Shown in pieces: positions 19,013 through 27,110 of a DNA stretch of 64,000 nucleotides. The notes beneath the pieces are model-generated. The model did no database searches. It was not told the DNA's origin and was given only the letters and a program-made list of their open reading frames with translations. The position numbers and the translations under genes are program-made. The first letter of the stretch is position 1; every line of letters begins with the position of its first letter. Origin of the DNA: Bryobacterales bacterium (GTDB lineage: Bacteria > Acidobacteriota > Terriglobia > Bryobacterales > UBA6623); contig JAPPMG010000066.1 of NCBI GenBank assembly GCA_028819215.1, positions 46,946 through 110,945 on the forward strand, in the 5' to 3' direction.

Positions 19013-19423
19013 ATGGGACACAACATCTTTTTCGGCAACCTGCCGACATGGGTCACGGCGGACGATATCAAGTCGTGGCTGGATAGCAGTGACTTGGTGT
19101 GCGACGCCGTCCGCGTCATCCGCGACTTCGAGACGCAAGAATCCAAGGGCTACGCATTCGTGGAAGCTCCTAACGACGAGGAGATGCACGCCATCATCCG
19201 CCGCTTCAACCGCGCTCCGATCGACGGCAAGCTCCTGCGGGCCAAGGCCGCCCACCCCAAGGGCGAGCGCGACCGCAACCAAGGCAGCCGCAATGCGAAG
19301 GCCCAGCGAGGGGGGCGGCGGTCACCAGAGCGCCAGGCCAGGCCGCGCAAGGAAAAGGAAGCTGCGGACAACAAGATGGGCTCGCTGGGCGAGGCCTTGC
19401 GCAGGGCCCAGCAAGCCGAGTAG
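19013..19423 (+). CDS. RRM-domain RNA-binding protein
   Basis: A 136-residue protein with one RNA-recognition motif: RNP2 is IFFGNLP and RNP1 is KGYAFVEA, with the beta-alpha-beta-beta-alpha-beta order complete by about residue 80. A basic, disordered tail rich in Arg, Lys, Gly and Gln follows (KGERDRNQGSRNAKAQRG), and then a short helix. Small bacterial RRM proteins are often cold-induced or act as RNA chaperones. The ATG at 19013 gives a start right before the RRM; a longer version beginning at 18944 is possible but adds uninformative sequence. The 224 bp upstream hold no other recognised element. Confidence 0.87.
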   Translation: MGHNIFFGNLPTWVTADDIKSWLDSSDLVCDAVRVIRDFETQESKGYAFVEAPNDEEMHAIIRRFNRAPIDGKLLRAKAAHPKGERDRNQGSRNAKAQRGGRRSPERQARPRKEKEAADNKMGSLGEALRRAQQAE

Positions 19424-19453
19424 CGCAGCAGCCGGTTTCGCCTTCCCCGGCCC

Positions 19454-20788
19454 TCATGCAGCCGGGCGTTTCTGGTAGGCGGGCGGAGCGTCAGGATCGT
19501 TGCTTCCGCTCCCCTCGTAGCCGGGATGCCGCGGCGCGACGTCCGTCAGGATTCGCTCGCTCTGCGGATCAAAGCCCATCATGCGGCCAGTCCGGTAGGA
19601 CTCCACGCCCAAGCCGATCGCAACCATCACTTGGTAGCCGAACCACGCGTCGAAGATCGGCTTTTGGCGGGTTCGCACGCACTGCAGAAAGTCGCGCATG
19701 TGCGCGGTTCGCGCGGTCTGCTGGTCTCGATTGTCAACTTCGACTTCGAGCATGTCCGCGCCGGCTTGCTGGCGGAACGTCTCGGCATATAGGCGTTCGG
19801 GCGTCACCCGAACCATGCCGGGGAGTATCGCGACAGCGGCACGCTGGCCGAAGAGGGCCGGGCCGTGGAGCCTGTTCGAGGCTTGGGATCCGCAAGAGCC
19901 CACTAAGTTCACGACGAGGTCGTCGTATTCGACAGTGGTCGAGTATGTGTCCGGCACCTCGCGGTTTCGGAAGAGATAGATTCCGCCATGCGCGCTCACC
20001 CGGCGAGGAAAGCGCGGCCCCAGCGCATGGAGCAGCGGACTGAGCCGGTGGTACAGGAAGTCGGTGCCGATCCCGCCGGAGAAATCCCAGTACTTGCGCC
20101 AGCGGAAAAACCGCTCGCCGCTGAACGGCTGCTCCGGCGCGCCGCCCAAGAAGCGCTGCCAATCCACCGTCGACGGATTGGCCTCTTCGTCCACGTAGTA
20201 CTGCCAGACGCCGGCCGCGTGGTTCGAAGAGTAGCTCGACTGGGCCATCACGACTGGCCCGACCAAGCCGTTCTGCACCATCTCCCGTGCGCGAGCATAC
20301 GCTGGGTCGGACACCCACTGGCTGCCGACCTGCAAGACCCGCCCCGTTTCCCGCGCGGTCTCGGCGATGGCCTTGGCCTCGGGGATCGTGCGCGACATGG
20401 GCTTTTCGAGGTAGACATCCTTGCCCGCGCGCATGGCGTCGATCGCCATCCTGGCGTGGAGGTGGTCCGGAGTGCAGATCACAACGGCATCCACGTCATC
20501 GCGGGCCAGCAGGTCCTGATAGTCATGGTGCACGTCGCGGTCGGCCAAGCCGATGAGCTCCTTGGCGCGGAACTTGGCACGGTCGTAGATGTCACTGGCT
20601 GCGACCACGTCGATGGTTCCCTCGCCGCGCATCATGGGCAGCAACCGCCGCTGCAGGTGCCGCGTGCCGATATTGCCGACGCCGATGATCCCGGCCCGGA
20701 CACGGTCGTTGGCTCCGGGAACCCGGGCAGCTGACGCAGCAACGGCACTTCCGATGAAGGCACGACGCGCAAGAAGGGACTGGCTCAT
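19454..20788 (-). CDS. Tat-exported Gfo/Idh/MocA-family oxidoreductase
   Basis: A 444-residue NAD(P)-dependent sugar oxidoreductase. A Tat-type leader (LLARRAFIGSAVAASAARVP) precedes the Rossmann motif GIIGVGNIG, then CTPDHLH and EKPMS with the catalytic Lys; the C-terminal sheet domain carries YSTTVEYDDLVVNL. Relatives in Acidobacteria, Planctomycetes and Bacteroidetes are exported with tightly bound NAD and oxidise glycosides to 3-keto sugars or act on sugar acids. Export by Tat as a folded, cofactor-loaded protein fits that. Substrate is not known. The gene is convergent with the RRM gene (30 bp) and the downstream part agrees with a full-length enzyme. Confidence 0.89.
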   Translation of the reverse strand: MSQSLLARRAFIGSAVAASAARVPGANDRVRAGIIGVGNIGTRHLQRRLLPMMRGEGTIDVVAASDIYDRAKFRAKELIGLADRDVHHDYQDLLARDDVDAVVICTPDHLHARMAIDAMRAGKDVYLEKPMSRTIPEAKAIAETARETGRVLQVGSQWVSDPAYARAREMVQNGLVGPVVMAQSSYSSNHAAGVWQYYVDEEANPSTVDWQRFLGGAPEQPFSGERFFRWRKYWDFSGGIGTDFLYHRLSPLLHALGPRFPRRVSAHGGIYLFRNREVPDTYSTTVEYDDLVVNLVGSCGSQASNRLHGPALFGQRAAVAILPGMVRVTPERLYAETFRQQAGADMLEVEVDNRDQQTARTAHMRDFLQCVRTRQKPIFDAWFGYQVMVAIGLGVESYRTGRMMGFDPQSERILTDVAPRHPGYEGSGSNDPDAPPAYQKRPAA

Positions 20789-20849
20789 GGCCAGTTCATT
20801 CTGTCATAGCAGGGAGCTGCCGCGAACGCCGACAGCCTACGTGCCATGA

Positions 20850-21596
20850 CTACAAGGACTGCAGCATCTGCTTGGCCCGATCGATGCCGGGAAAGCGCCG
20901 CTCGTCGGCCAAGAACTCCGGCGTGTGCACGCAGCGCGTAGTCTCGCGCAACTGCACGGGATGTTTGACATGCAGCATTTCGTGGTAGAGCACGTACTCC
21001 AAGGCCAGCTGCGGCACGGCCTTGCGGTCGAGGATTCGGCTGATGGCGATCACGTCATGAGCGGGATCGTAGAAGCCGAGCCGCCTCCGCGAGGACCGGT
21101 AGCTCCAGCCCAGTTCCGGCTTGTGCAGACTAGAAGCGAAGTGCCTCGCGTTCAATCGATCGAATAGCGTGTCGAGATCGTAGACTTCTCCGGCCGCCGA
21201 CAGGACTCTCTTTCGCCCCCGATCCCTGCGGATCTCCAACATGCCCTGCTGCGTAGCCGGCGCGTGCACCCAGCGGTTGTACTGATCGCGTACTGCAGTG
21301 GAAACGCGCCTGCGATACAGCTTGGACAGCAGGATCGTGGCCAGCGCCTCGACGACTTCGGGCGGAGCTTGCTCCACGAGGTCGGAGATGTCCGCCCGGA
21401 TGGTCGCAGTTGCGGCATCAAAGCGGATGCTGGATTTCAGCCTCGCGTAGCGTCGGTAGCGCACATCGAATTCGGGCGGCTCCGTGCGGGGCTTCAACCG
21501 TCGGAATGCCCGCCGGAAGATGCTCTCGGGCTCTTCGACGTCCAGCAGCGGTTGCGGCGGCTCGACGCCGTTAGCGCGCTTGGCCGGGCGCGACAT
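20850..21596 (-). CDS. SprT-like zinc metalloprotein
   Basis: A 248-residue cytoplasmic-looking protein without a signal peptide. The C-terminal half has YHEMLHVKHP, an HExxH zinc site, followed by CVHTPEFLADERRFPG, where the His downstream is the probable third ligand as in SprT/YgjP-type proteins. The N-terminal half is basic and helical (FRRLKPRTEPPEFDVRYRRY). The eukaryotic relative Spartan cleaves DNA-protein crosslinks, but bacterial short forms are mostly uncharacterised. It lies 25 bp downstream of the DUF5715 gene on the same strand, so the two are probably co-transcribed. Confidence 0.75.
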   Translation of the reverse strand: MSRPAKRANGVEPPQPLLDVEEPESIFRRAFRRLKPRTEPPEFDVRYRRYARLKSSIRFDAATATIRADISDLVEQAPPEVVEALATILLSKLYRRRVSTAVRDQYNRWVHAPATQQGMLEIRRDRGRKRVLSAAGEVYDLDTLFDRLNARHFASSLHKPELGWSYRSSRRRLGFYDPAHDVIAISRILDRKAVPQLALEYVLYHEMLHVKHPVQLRETTRCVHTPEFLADERRFPGIDRAKQMLQSL

Positions 21597-21621
21597 CGCT
21601 CACGCGCTTGCAGGTACGGTC

Positions 21622-22242
21622 CTAGCGCTTGGCAGCGCTGGTGCGCTGTGCGACATAGTCCAAGTAGCTGCGGTGAACCAATATGTGGAACGCAGGCTGC
21701 TTGAACTCCTCGATCGCGTACAGGTATTTCTTCGAGCGCAGCTGGTACAAGACGTTGCGCACCCACGCCAGCTGGCTGCGGGTCATGCCCTTCTTCGAGA
21801 TATCGAGGCAGGCACCGGTGAGATGGGCGGACGCCTTCGGGCCGGTGGCAGCGGCCGCGTTGCCGTTGCGACGCGCTAACTGACGCTGGTAGCTGACCGT
21901 CCGCACCAAGCTGGTGACGCGCAGCGGGTGGCCGAAGCGGGCCCGAAACTGGCTGGCCAACCGCTCTAGCAGCAGGCGCGCCCACGGCCGCAAGTAGCGG
22001 TAGTCAGAGGGCACGGCGTGCAAGTAGTAGTCCCTCGTCTTCTCCTTGACCGGAACCAGCAATTCCAAGCGGGTCCAGCGCTGGAGCATCTCCTTATCCA
22101 GCATGCGCGACAGATGGTCGGCGTCGGCGAGGCGGTTCTGCTCGGCCTGCGAGAGCGAGGTGGCTCGCAAGCTCGGTGCGGCGCGGGCCACCACGGAAGC
22201 AGCCAAAACAATTCCAAACAGTATTGGAATCAATTTCCGCAT
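21622..22242 (-). CDS. DUF5715-family exported protein with LAS-peptidase-like motif
   Basis: A 206-residue protein with a signal peptide (KLIPILFGIVLAASVVARA). The core resembles M15/LAS-type cell-wall peptidases: VTSLVRTVSYQRQLARRNGN, then SAHLTGACLDIS, which carries a His and an Asp in the S-x-H-x-x-G-x-x-x-D pattern, and near the C-terminus FHILVH, a plausible third zinc ligand. DUF5715 proteins have no established function; a D,D-carboxypeptidase-like activity on peptidoglycan is inferred from these residues. A TATCTC hexamer lies 6 nt before the ATG. It precedes the SprT-like gene by 25 bp. Confidence 0.75.
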   Translation of the reverse strand: MRKLIPILFGIVLAASVVARAAPSLRATSLSQAEQNRLADADHLSRMLDKEMLQRWTRLELLVPVKEKTRDYYLHAVPSDYRYLRPWARLLLERLASQFRARFGHPLRVTSLVRTVSYQRQLARRNGNAAAATGPKASAHLTGACLDISKKGMTRSQLAWVRNVLYQLRSKKYLYAIEEFKQPAFHILVHRSYLDYVAQRTSAAKR

Positions 22243-22356
22243 TCTATAGAGATACCACAGCTCAGGACTTTCTTCTAGCCGAATCCCTCCCTGCGGGGTT
22301 TGCTGTCAAACTCCAGGGCGGACTGCCACAGCGGTCACGCTCTGATGCGCCCCGGC

Positions 22357-22938
22357 TCAGCCGCCCGCGCCGAAATCGACCGTCGGGGGAGCTTCGCGGT
22401 TCGACTCGTCGGTCTCGAAGTAGGCATCCTCTCGCGCGAAACCCGTCATCGAGGCGACAACGTTGGCCGGGAACTTCGCGATCGTAGCGTTGTAGGCCTG
22501 GACTGACGAGTTGTACTTGCGCCGCTCGACGGCAATCCGGTTCTCCGTTCCGGCCAATTCGTCCTGCAGCCTGATGAAATTCTGACTGGACTTGAGATCG
22601 GGATAGTTCTCCACCACCACCAGCAGCCGCGAGAGCGCCCCGCCCAGCATGTCGTTGGCGGCGATGCGTTCGGATGGTGTCCGCGCTCCGCCCAATGCGG
22701 CGCGCGCCTCCGTGACTTGCCCGATCACCTCCTGCTCCTGGGCCGCGAAACCCTTGACCGTGTTGACCAGATTGGGAATCAAATCGGCGCGCCGCTGGAT
22801 GACGTTGTCGACCTGTGCCCACGAGCCGCGAATATTCTCCCGGAGATCGACCATGGAGTTGTAGTGCCCGGTGAACCAGCCCCCAAGAAGCAGTGCGAGC
22901 AACAGCAGCGAGCCGATCGCGATGAGCGCGTATTTCAT
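22357..22938 (-). CDS. lemA: LemA family protein
   Basis: A 193-residue LemA protein: one N-terminal membrane helix (LIAIGSLLLLALLLGGWF) and a cytoplasmic or periplasmic helical bundle with family segments GSWAQVDNVIQRRADLIPNL, NTVKGFAAQEQEVI and ENYPDLKSSQNF. The biochemical function of LemA is unsettled, though it is often encoded with TPM-domain proteins. Here it is the last gene of the TPM-nucleotidyltransferase-LemA run, 61 bp downstream of the nucleotidyltransferase gene. The ATG at 22938 has AGAGG as ribosome-binding site. Short Gly/Ala tail at the C-terminus. Confidence 0.93.
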   Translation of the reverse strand: MKYALIAIGSLLLLALLLGGWFTGHYNSMVDLRENIRGSWAQVDNVIQRRADLIPNLVNTVKGFAAQEQEVIGQVTEARAALGGARTPSERIAANDMLGGALSRLLVVVENYPDLKSSQNFIRLQDELAGTENRIAVERRKYNSSVQAYNATIAKFPANVVASMTGFAREDAYFETDESNREAPPTVDFGAGG

Positions 22939-22999
22939 GAGAACCTCTTGCTTCCACGGGGCCGCCAGCGCGACGCTGCAATGCCCCTCGATACCACAG

Positions 23000-23740
23000 T
23001 CACCCTCCTGCCGCCGTCGCTGCCTTGTCAATCCGATCGACGTGACCGGCCATCTTGGTGATCTCTTGAAGGTAGGCGAGAAACAGAGGCCGGAGCTCGG
23101 CATTGGCAATGCGCTGCGTTCCCTGCCGCAGCGCCAGGACTGTCTCGAACGGTTCCGGGGAAATCCCGAACGCTTCGGCTGCTTGCTGGAATACCTCGTG
23201 CTTCTTCACGGCGGTCTTGCGGCCATCCAGGATCACCGCATGCCGGAAGAGCGTGCTGAAGCTCGGCAACGAATCCGTCAGCAGGGCCCGCAGCGCCTTG
23301 GTGTCCTTCTGCATGCCGAGGTACCGTTCCCGAAGCCGTAGCAGCAGAGAGCGGAGCTCGTGTTCGACCTGATGGCGGTGGTGGGCGCTCTCGACTTCGA
23401 TAGATCCTACGAGATCCTCCCCGTGCAGGATGCGGTAGGCCGCGCGAATGTCTAGGAATTCGATCGCGAACGCATCGCTGGCGTTCTGGATTTCCTCGAC
23501 GGAGAGCACGATCGGCGCGGGCTGCTTTCGGTTCAGCCACCAGTTGACCGGCCCATAGGCCTGCTCGAGCTGCCTCTCGCCGATCTCCGCAAGCACGGCA
23601 AGGACGTTGAGGTCTGAGACACGCTCTTGGAAGTCGTCGGCGGCAGCGGAGCCATACAGCACCACGCTGACCAAGTCCTCCCCCAGAGCGTCGGAAAGGC
23701 GCCGAACAAGTTCGTCGAGCAAGCGTTGCGTATCCAGCAT
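23000..23740 (-). CDS. Nucleotidyltransferase-fold protein with altered catalytic motif
   Basis: A 246-residue protein starting MLDTQRLLDELVRRLSDALG. The N-terminal third has a Pol-beta/MNT nucleotidyltransferase motif, VVLYGSAAADDF followed by SDLNVLAVL: GS is present, the first carboxylate Asp is present, but the canonical second Asp (D-x-D) is Asn. The C-terminal two thirds are helical (HHRHQVEHELRSLLLRLRER) and could form a HEPN-like or substrate-binding bundle. The gene lies between a TPM gene (8-bp gap) and lemA (61 bp), all in one orientation. The function is unknown; with the altered motif it may bind nucleotides or a partner rather than transfer nucleotides. Confidence 0.72.
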   Translation of the reverse strand: MLDTQRLLDELVRRLSDALGEDLVSVVLYGSAAADDFQERVSDLNVLAVLAEIGERQLEQAYGPVNWWLNRKQPAPIVLSVEEIQNASDAFAIEFLDIRAAYRILHGEDLVGSIEVESAHHRHQVEHELRSLLLRLRERYLGMQKDTKALRALLTDSLPSFSTLFRHAVILDGRKTAVKKHEVFQQAAEAFGISPEPFETVLALRQGTQRIANAELRPLFLAYLQEITKMAGHVDRIDKAATAAGG

Positions 23741-23748
23741 CGTGCGGC

Positions 23749-24549
23749 CTACCATCCCCCAGAGGCGCCGCCGCCCCCGAAGCCGCCGCCCCCGAAGCCG
23801 CCGAAGCCGCCGCCCCCGAGACTTCTTCCAGCATATCCGCCCGCCATTCCCCCGGACATCCCGGCGAGCATCCAGGCGGTGGTCATCGGTCCGCCGCGCC
23901 AAGCGCCCCCAACCCTCCGCCGCCGCGTCAGCAACAGCGGCGCGAATATGAGCAGGGGCAGCCAGCCGCCGGGGCCGCGGCTGCGTTGTCGGCGGGAAGA
24001 GCGTACGGGCTGGCCCGAAAGCGTGACGCCCGAATCCCTTGCGACGATGGTGGCAACCGCACTGACGCCGAATGCGACCGCGCCGCTGTAGTTGCCTTGC
24101 CGCAGGTAGGGAGTCATGCCGTCGCGGATCTCGCCGGCGAGACCGTCAGGGATGACGCCCTCCAAGCCGTATCCGACCTCGATTCGCAGGCGGCGTTCTT
24201 CGATGGCCAGCAGCAGCAGGACGCCGCGGTCGGCTTGATCTCCGACGCCCCAGTGCTCGGCGACTCGGTTCGTGTAGTCCTCAAGCGACTCACCGCCCAA
24301 GGACTGCAGGACGGCGACCGCGACTTCAGCGCCCGTCTTGGCTTGCAAGTCCTGGGCTAACGCCTCCAGGCTGGCGCGCATTCGCTCGTCGACCACACCC
24401 GCGTAGTCGTTGATGAAACCGCTCGGCTGTGGAAGCGGCTGTTGCCCGAAGAGCGACGCGAGAAGGAGGACGGAAAGGACCGCGCCGAGGGCGAGCTTAG
24501 ACCACTTGGGGATGCGCCGTTTCGAACCGAGGAGGGACAAGGCGCTCAT
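23749..24549 (-). CDS. TPM-domain protein (YgcG-like) with Gly-rich tail
   Basis: A 266-residue exported or membrane protein: N-terminal membrane segment (LALGAVLSVLLLASLFG), TPM domain about residues 40-165 (GFINDYAGVVDERMRASLEA, KTGAEVAVAVLQSLGG, LRIEVGYGLEGVIPD), a second hydrophobic helix (GGWLPLLIFAPLLLT), and a very Gly-rich tail (GGGGFGGFGGGGFGGGG). TPM domains include plant thylakoid acid phosphatases, and bacterial forms often accompany LemA. It is the first gene of the three-gene run to lemA. The ATG at 24549 is chosen because it precedes the membrane helix; frames further upstream look non-coding. Confidence 0.88.
   Translation of the reverse strand: MSALSLLGSKRRIPKWSKLALGAVLSVLLLASLFGQQPLPQPSGFINDYAGVVDERMRASLEALAQDLQAKTGAEVAVAVLQSLGGESLEDYTNRVAEHWGVGDQADRGVLLLLAIEERRLRIEVGYGLEGVIPDGLAGEIRDGMTPYLRQGNYSGAVAFGVSAVATIVARDSGVTLSGQPVRSSRRQRSRGPGGWLPLLIFAPLLLTRRRRVGGAWRGGPMTTAWMLAGMSGGMAGGYAGRSLGGGGFGGFGGGGFGGGGASGGW
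23760..23830 (-). repeat. GC-rich coding microrepeat (Gly-Phe tail of the TPM protein)
   Basis: A run of GCCGCCGCCCCCGAA-type units encodes the GGGGFGG tail of the TPM protein. It is low-complexity coding sequence, not a CRISPR array. Its copy number may vary between strains. Confidence 0.6.
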
Positions 24550-24671
24550 CAGGGATGCCTTCAGTGTACTCCGGCACCGAGCGCTTCGGCTGGAACGCGT
24601 GCTGGGGCCTCGCCGCGCCTGTTTCACCGCCCGTGCCCCTCCGCTGCTCCCAACTTCGGCGAGAACTGCCG

Positions 24672-24677
24672 GATAAT
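24672..24677 (+). promoter_or_regulatory. Candidate -10 (GATAAT) for the TPR metallopeptidase
   Basis: GATAAT lies 11 nt before the ATG at 24689. The 139 bp between this gene and the divergent TPM gene contain no other clear signal. Confidence 0.35.
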
Positions 24678-24688
24678 CAGGTACGACG

Positions 24689-26413
24689 ATGCTTCTGCCC
24701 CGCAGCAGCAGATCCGTCCTCGGTGTCGCCGCGTCGCTGCGGACCGCCGCCGCTCTCGCCCTCGCGCACAGTCTGTCCGCCCAGCCGGGATGGGTGGCGG
24801 AAACCCCACACTTCCGCGTGCTCGCACTCGAAGCTCCGGGCATTGATGCGGCTGCTGCCGGATTCGCAGCGACCGTTCTGGAGCAGATTCGTCAACAGTT
24901 CCGCCTCTTCGGCGCGGGCCTGCCCGAGCGGGCCGACGGTCCGCTGGAAGTGCTTGTGGTGCCCAACGAGTTCGAGCTGCACGAGTTGCTTCGCGAAGCG
25001 CCCGATTCCCGAACGCGCGGCATTACCGTGGGAGGGCTCGACCGAGACTATGTGGTAATACCGTGGCACGCGGTCCCCGGCCCTCAGATCACTCTCGCGC
25101 ACGAATACGCGCATCAACTCGACCGGCCTCGCTGGCCGCTCTGGTTTCGCGAGGGCAGGGCCGTGTACCTCGCCCGCCGGACAGCCTCGCCGTCCGGACA
25201 GGACACGCGCATGCCCTTGCTCACGATGCTGGAGGGCTCCGAATGGCTGGACTGGCGCGCCTTACTGGAGGCCGAACGCGACAGCGCCGCGGTCAACGAC
25301 CAGCTGTTTCAGGCGCAGTCGTGGCTGCTGGTCCAGTGGCTGGCGACTCGACGCGGGCCCCTGGCCCGCCTGAGGCCCGACCACGGCAGCGCGGCGCTGT
25401 CTGAACTGGGCCAGGACCTACTCACGACCTCGCTGCGCGAGCATCTCGCAACCATGCGCGACGGATCGCGCGAGGAACTCGCGACCCTGCCCCCGACCGA
25501 CCTCGAAGCCGACACGAGGGCGGCCGCTGAATGGGAGGTGCCCCTCGTCCGGGCCGAGATCGAGCGGGAGTTGCGATTCCACGACGTCGCGGAGCGAAAG
25601 TTGCGCTCCATCGCCCAGAGCTTCCCAGGCGCCGCCCGTGCCCAAGCCGCCTATGCGAGCATGCTGCTCATCCGAGGCGAGCTGGATTCGGCCGAACGAC
25701 ATTTCCGCACGGCGATCGAGCTGGGCGACGCCCGGTCGCGGACATCCTATCGCTATGCGCTGCTGTTGATGCGTCCGGGGGAGCTGCCCCGAATCCGGGC
25801 CGAAGCGGCTCTACATGCCGCGAAGCGAGCCCTCGCGACAAGCCCGTCAGAACCCCTCAACCAACTAGCCGTCGCTCACGCGCGAATGTTGCTTCACGAC
25901 TGGAACGGCGCGTTCGCCGAGTTGCTCAAGCTGTCGCGCTTCGCCGGGTGGGCGGACCGCGCCGCCAAAGAAGCTGCCGAGGTCGTTCGCCGCAAGGTGC
26001 AATCGATCCAGTCGGCGCCGCCCCCGGACCTTGCCGCAGAACCGGCACCGATCCCTGACCTGCTCGCTCGCATGGCGGTCGTGGAGGGAAAGCCGGATCC
26101 GTGGAAACCTCCCAGCGCGACGACGAGTCCTCTGCCGCAGCCGTACCCCTGGGCTCCGCACGGGGCGTGGATCGCGCACGGCAGAATCGCCTGGGTGGAT
26201 TGTTCGAATAACGCCAGAACAGTGATCTTGCACTCGCCCTACAGGCGCTACGCGTTTCGCGAGAACCCAGAGCGGCCGCCGGTGCTGATCAACCGGCCGT
26301 TCCGGGCCAAGGCCGTGCCGTGCAACACGCGGGGCTATGTGGTCAGGATTTCTTACCGCAGGCTCTCCGAAGAGGGCGGCCCGGACGGTGAGATCTTCGG
26401 GATCCACTTTTGA
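24689..26413 (+). CDS. Exported zinc metallopeptidase-like protein with TPR repeats (peptidase MA type)
   Basis: A 574-residue protein with a signal peptide ending near residue 32 (ALALAHSLSAQP). The first half is a gluzincin-like peptidase MA domain: LAHEYAHQLDR gives HExxH near residue 138 and WFREGRAVYLA supplies the downstream Glu ligand, so the active site is complete. The second half has TPR-like helical pairs (KLRSIAQSFPGAARAQAAYA, RHFRTAIELGDARSRTSYRY). A C-terminal beta-rich segment contains two Cys. Likely periplasmic, with a role in envelope protein handling inferred from similar Acidobacteria proteins. Its stop is 9 bp from the stop of the convergent RraA-like gene. Confidence 0.82.
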   Translation: MLLPRSSRSVLGVAASLRTAAALALAHSLSAQPGWVAETPHFRVLALEAPGIDAAAAGFAATVLEQIRQQFRLFGAGLPERADGPLEVLVVPNEFELHELLREAPDSRTRGITVGGLDRDYVVIPWHAVPGPQITLAHEYAHQLDRPRWPLWFREGRAVYLARRTASPSGQDTRMPLLTMLEGSEWLDWRALLEAERDSAAVNDQLFQAQSWLLVQWLATRRGPLARLRPDHGSAALSELGQDLLTTSLREHLATMRDGSREELATLPPTDLEADTRAAAEWEVPLVRAEIERELRFHDVAERKLRSIAQSFPGAARAQAAYASMLLIRGELDSAERHFRTAIELGDARSRTSYRYALLLMRPGELPRIRAEAALHAAKRALATSPSEPLNQLAVAHARMLLHDWNGAFAELLKLSRFAGWADRAAKEAAEVVRRKVQSIQSAPPPDLAAEPAPIPDLLARMAVVEGKPDPWKPPSATTSPLPQPYPWAPHGAWIAHGRIAWVDCSNNARTVILHSPYRRYAFRENPERPPVLINRPFRAKAVPCNTRGYVVRISYRRLSEEGGPDGEIFGIHF

Positions 26414-26422
26414 GCGCAGCCG

Positions 26423-27106
26423 CTACATGACGCCGTACTTCGCAAAAGCCTCTTGGCTCGGCATCCCGGCTTCGATCTCGCGCTGGACAACCTTCTCAGC
26501 GCGCACCTTTTCCAGCGCCTTGACGAAGATCGCGCTCTCGTGGCGGCGGGGAGCGACGCAGACGCCGTCGCGGTCGCCGATCACGATATCGCCGGGCTCG
26601 ATCAGCACCTGCCCGATACGGATCGGCACGCGGAAATCGACCACGTGGCCGCGCAGCCGCTGGTCCTGGGCGTAGGAGCCATAGCCAAACGTCGGAAATC
26701 CCAGCGAGGCGATCCCGTCCGTGTCCCGGTAATACCCGTCCAGCACCGCTCCGGTCGCACCCAGCACCTGTGCCCGCGTCGTCATCAGCTCGCCCCACAA
26801 TGCGTAGTCCGGTGATCCGCCGCCGCAAACGTAAACCTCGCCGTCGCGCAGGTCATCAAGCGCTTCCAGCATTCTCCCGAACGGCGACGGAGACTCGCCC
26901 CCGCGGGCGTCATCGTCTAGATCCTCCACCCACACGGGCATCGCCCGGCCGACCAGGCGCCAGCTTGGGTCCAGCGGACGGATCTCAGGGGGGAGGAACT
27001 GGTGGACCAGCCCGATCTCGTCCATCACGTCTCCGACAACCGCCGAGAACAGCTCCTTCGAAACGAGTTCGAACAGCTCGCCATCGGTGCGCCAGGGAAG
27101 TGCCAC
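26423..27106 (-). CDS. RraA-family / HMG-CHA aldolase-like protein
   Basis: A 227-residue protein of the RraA/4-hydroxy-4-methyl-2-oxoglutarate aldolase family. Family elements: VVGDVMDEIG, LWGELMTTRAQVLGATGAVL, the GYYRDTDGI segment where the Asp binds the metal, and GDIVIGDRDGVCVAP. Many members next to sugar-acid genes are 2-keto acid aldolases, while others regulate RNase E; only aldolase-type context (TIM barrel, dioxygenase, symporter) is seen here. It starts with GTG at 27106, 4 bp downstream of the U32-like gene, so it ends the reverse-strand operon. Sequence length is typical. Confidence 0.86.
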   Translation of the reverse strand: MALPWRTDGELFELVSKELFSAVVGDVMDEIGLVHQFLPPEIRPLDPSWRLVGRAMPVWVEDLDDDARGGESPSPFGRMLEALDDLRDGEVYVCGGGSPDYALWGELMTTRAQVLGATGAVLDGYYRDTDGIASLGFPTFGYGSYAQDQRLRGHVVDFRVPIRIGQVLIEPGDIVIGDRDGVCVAPRRHESAIFVKALEKVRAEKVVQREIEAGMPSQEAFAKYGVM

Positions 27107-27110
27107 AGAC

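Noticed and set aside
23755..23830. Repeated GC-rich units looking like a short repeat array
   Set aside because: They code for the Gly-Phe tail of the TPM protein; there are no spacers as in CRISPR.
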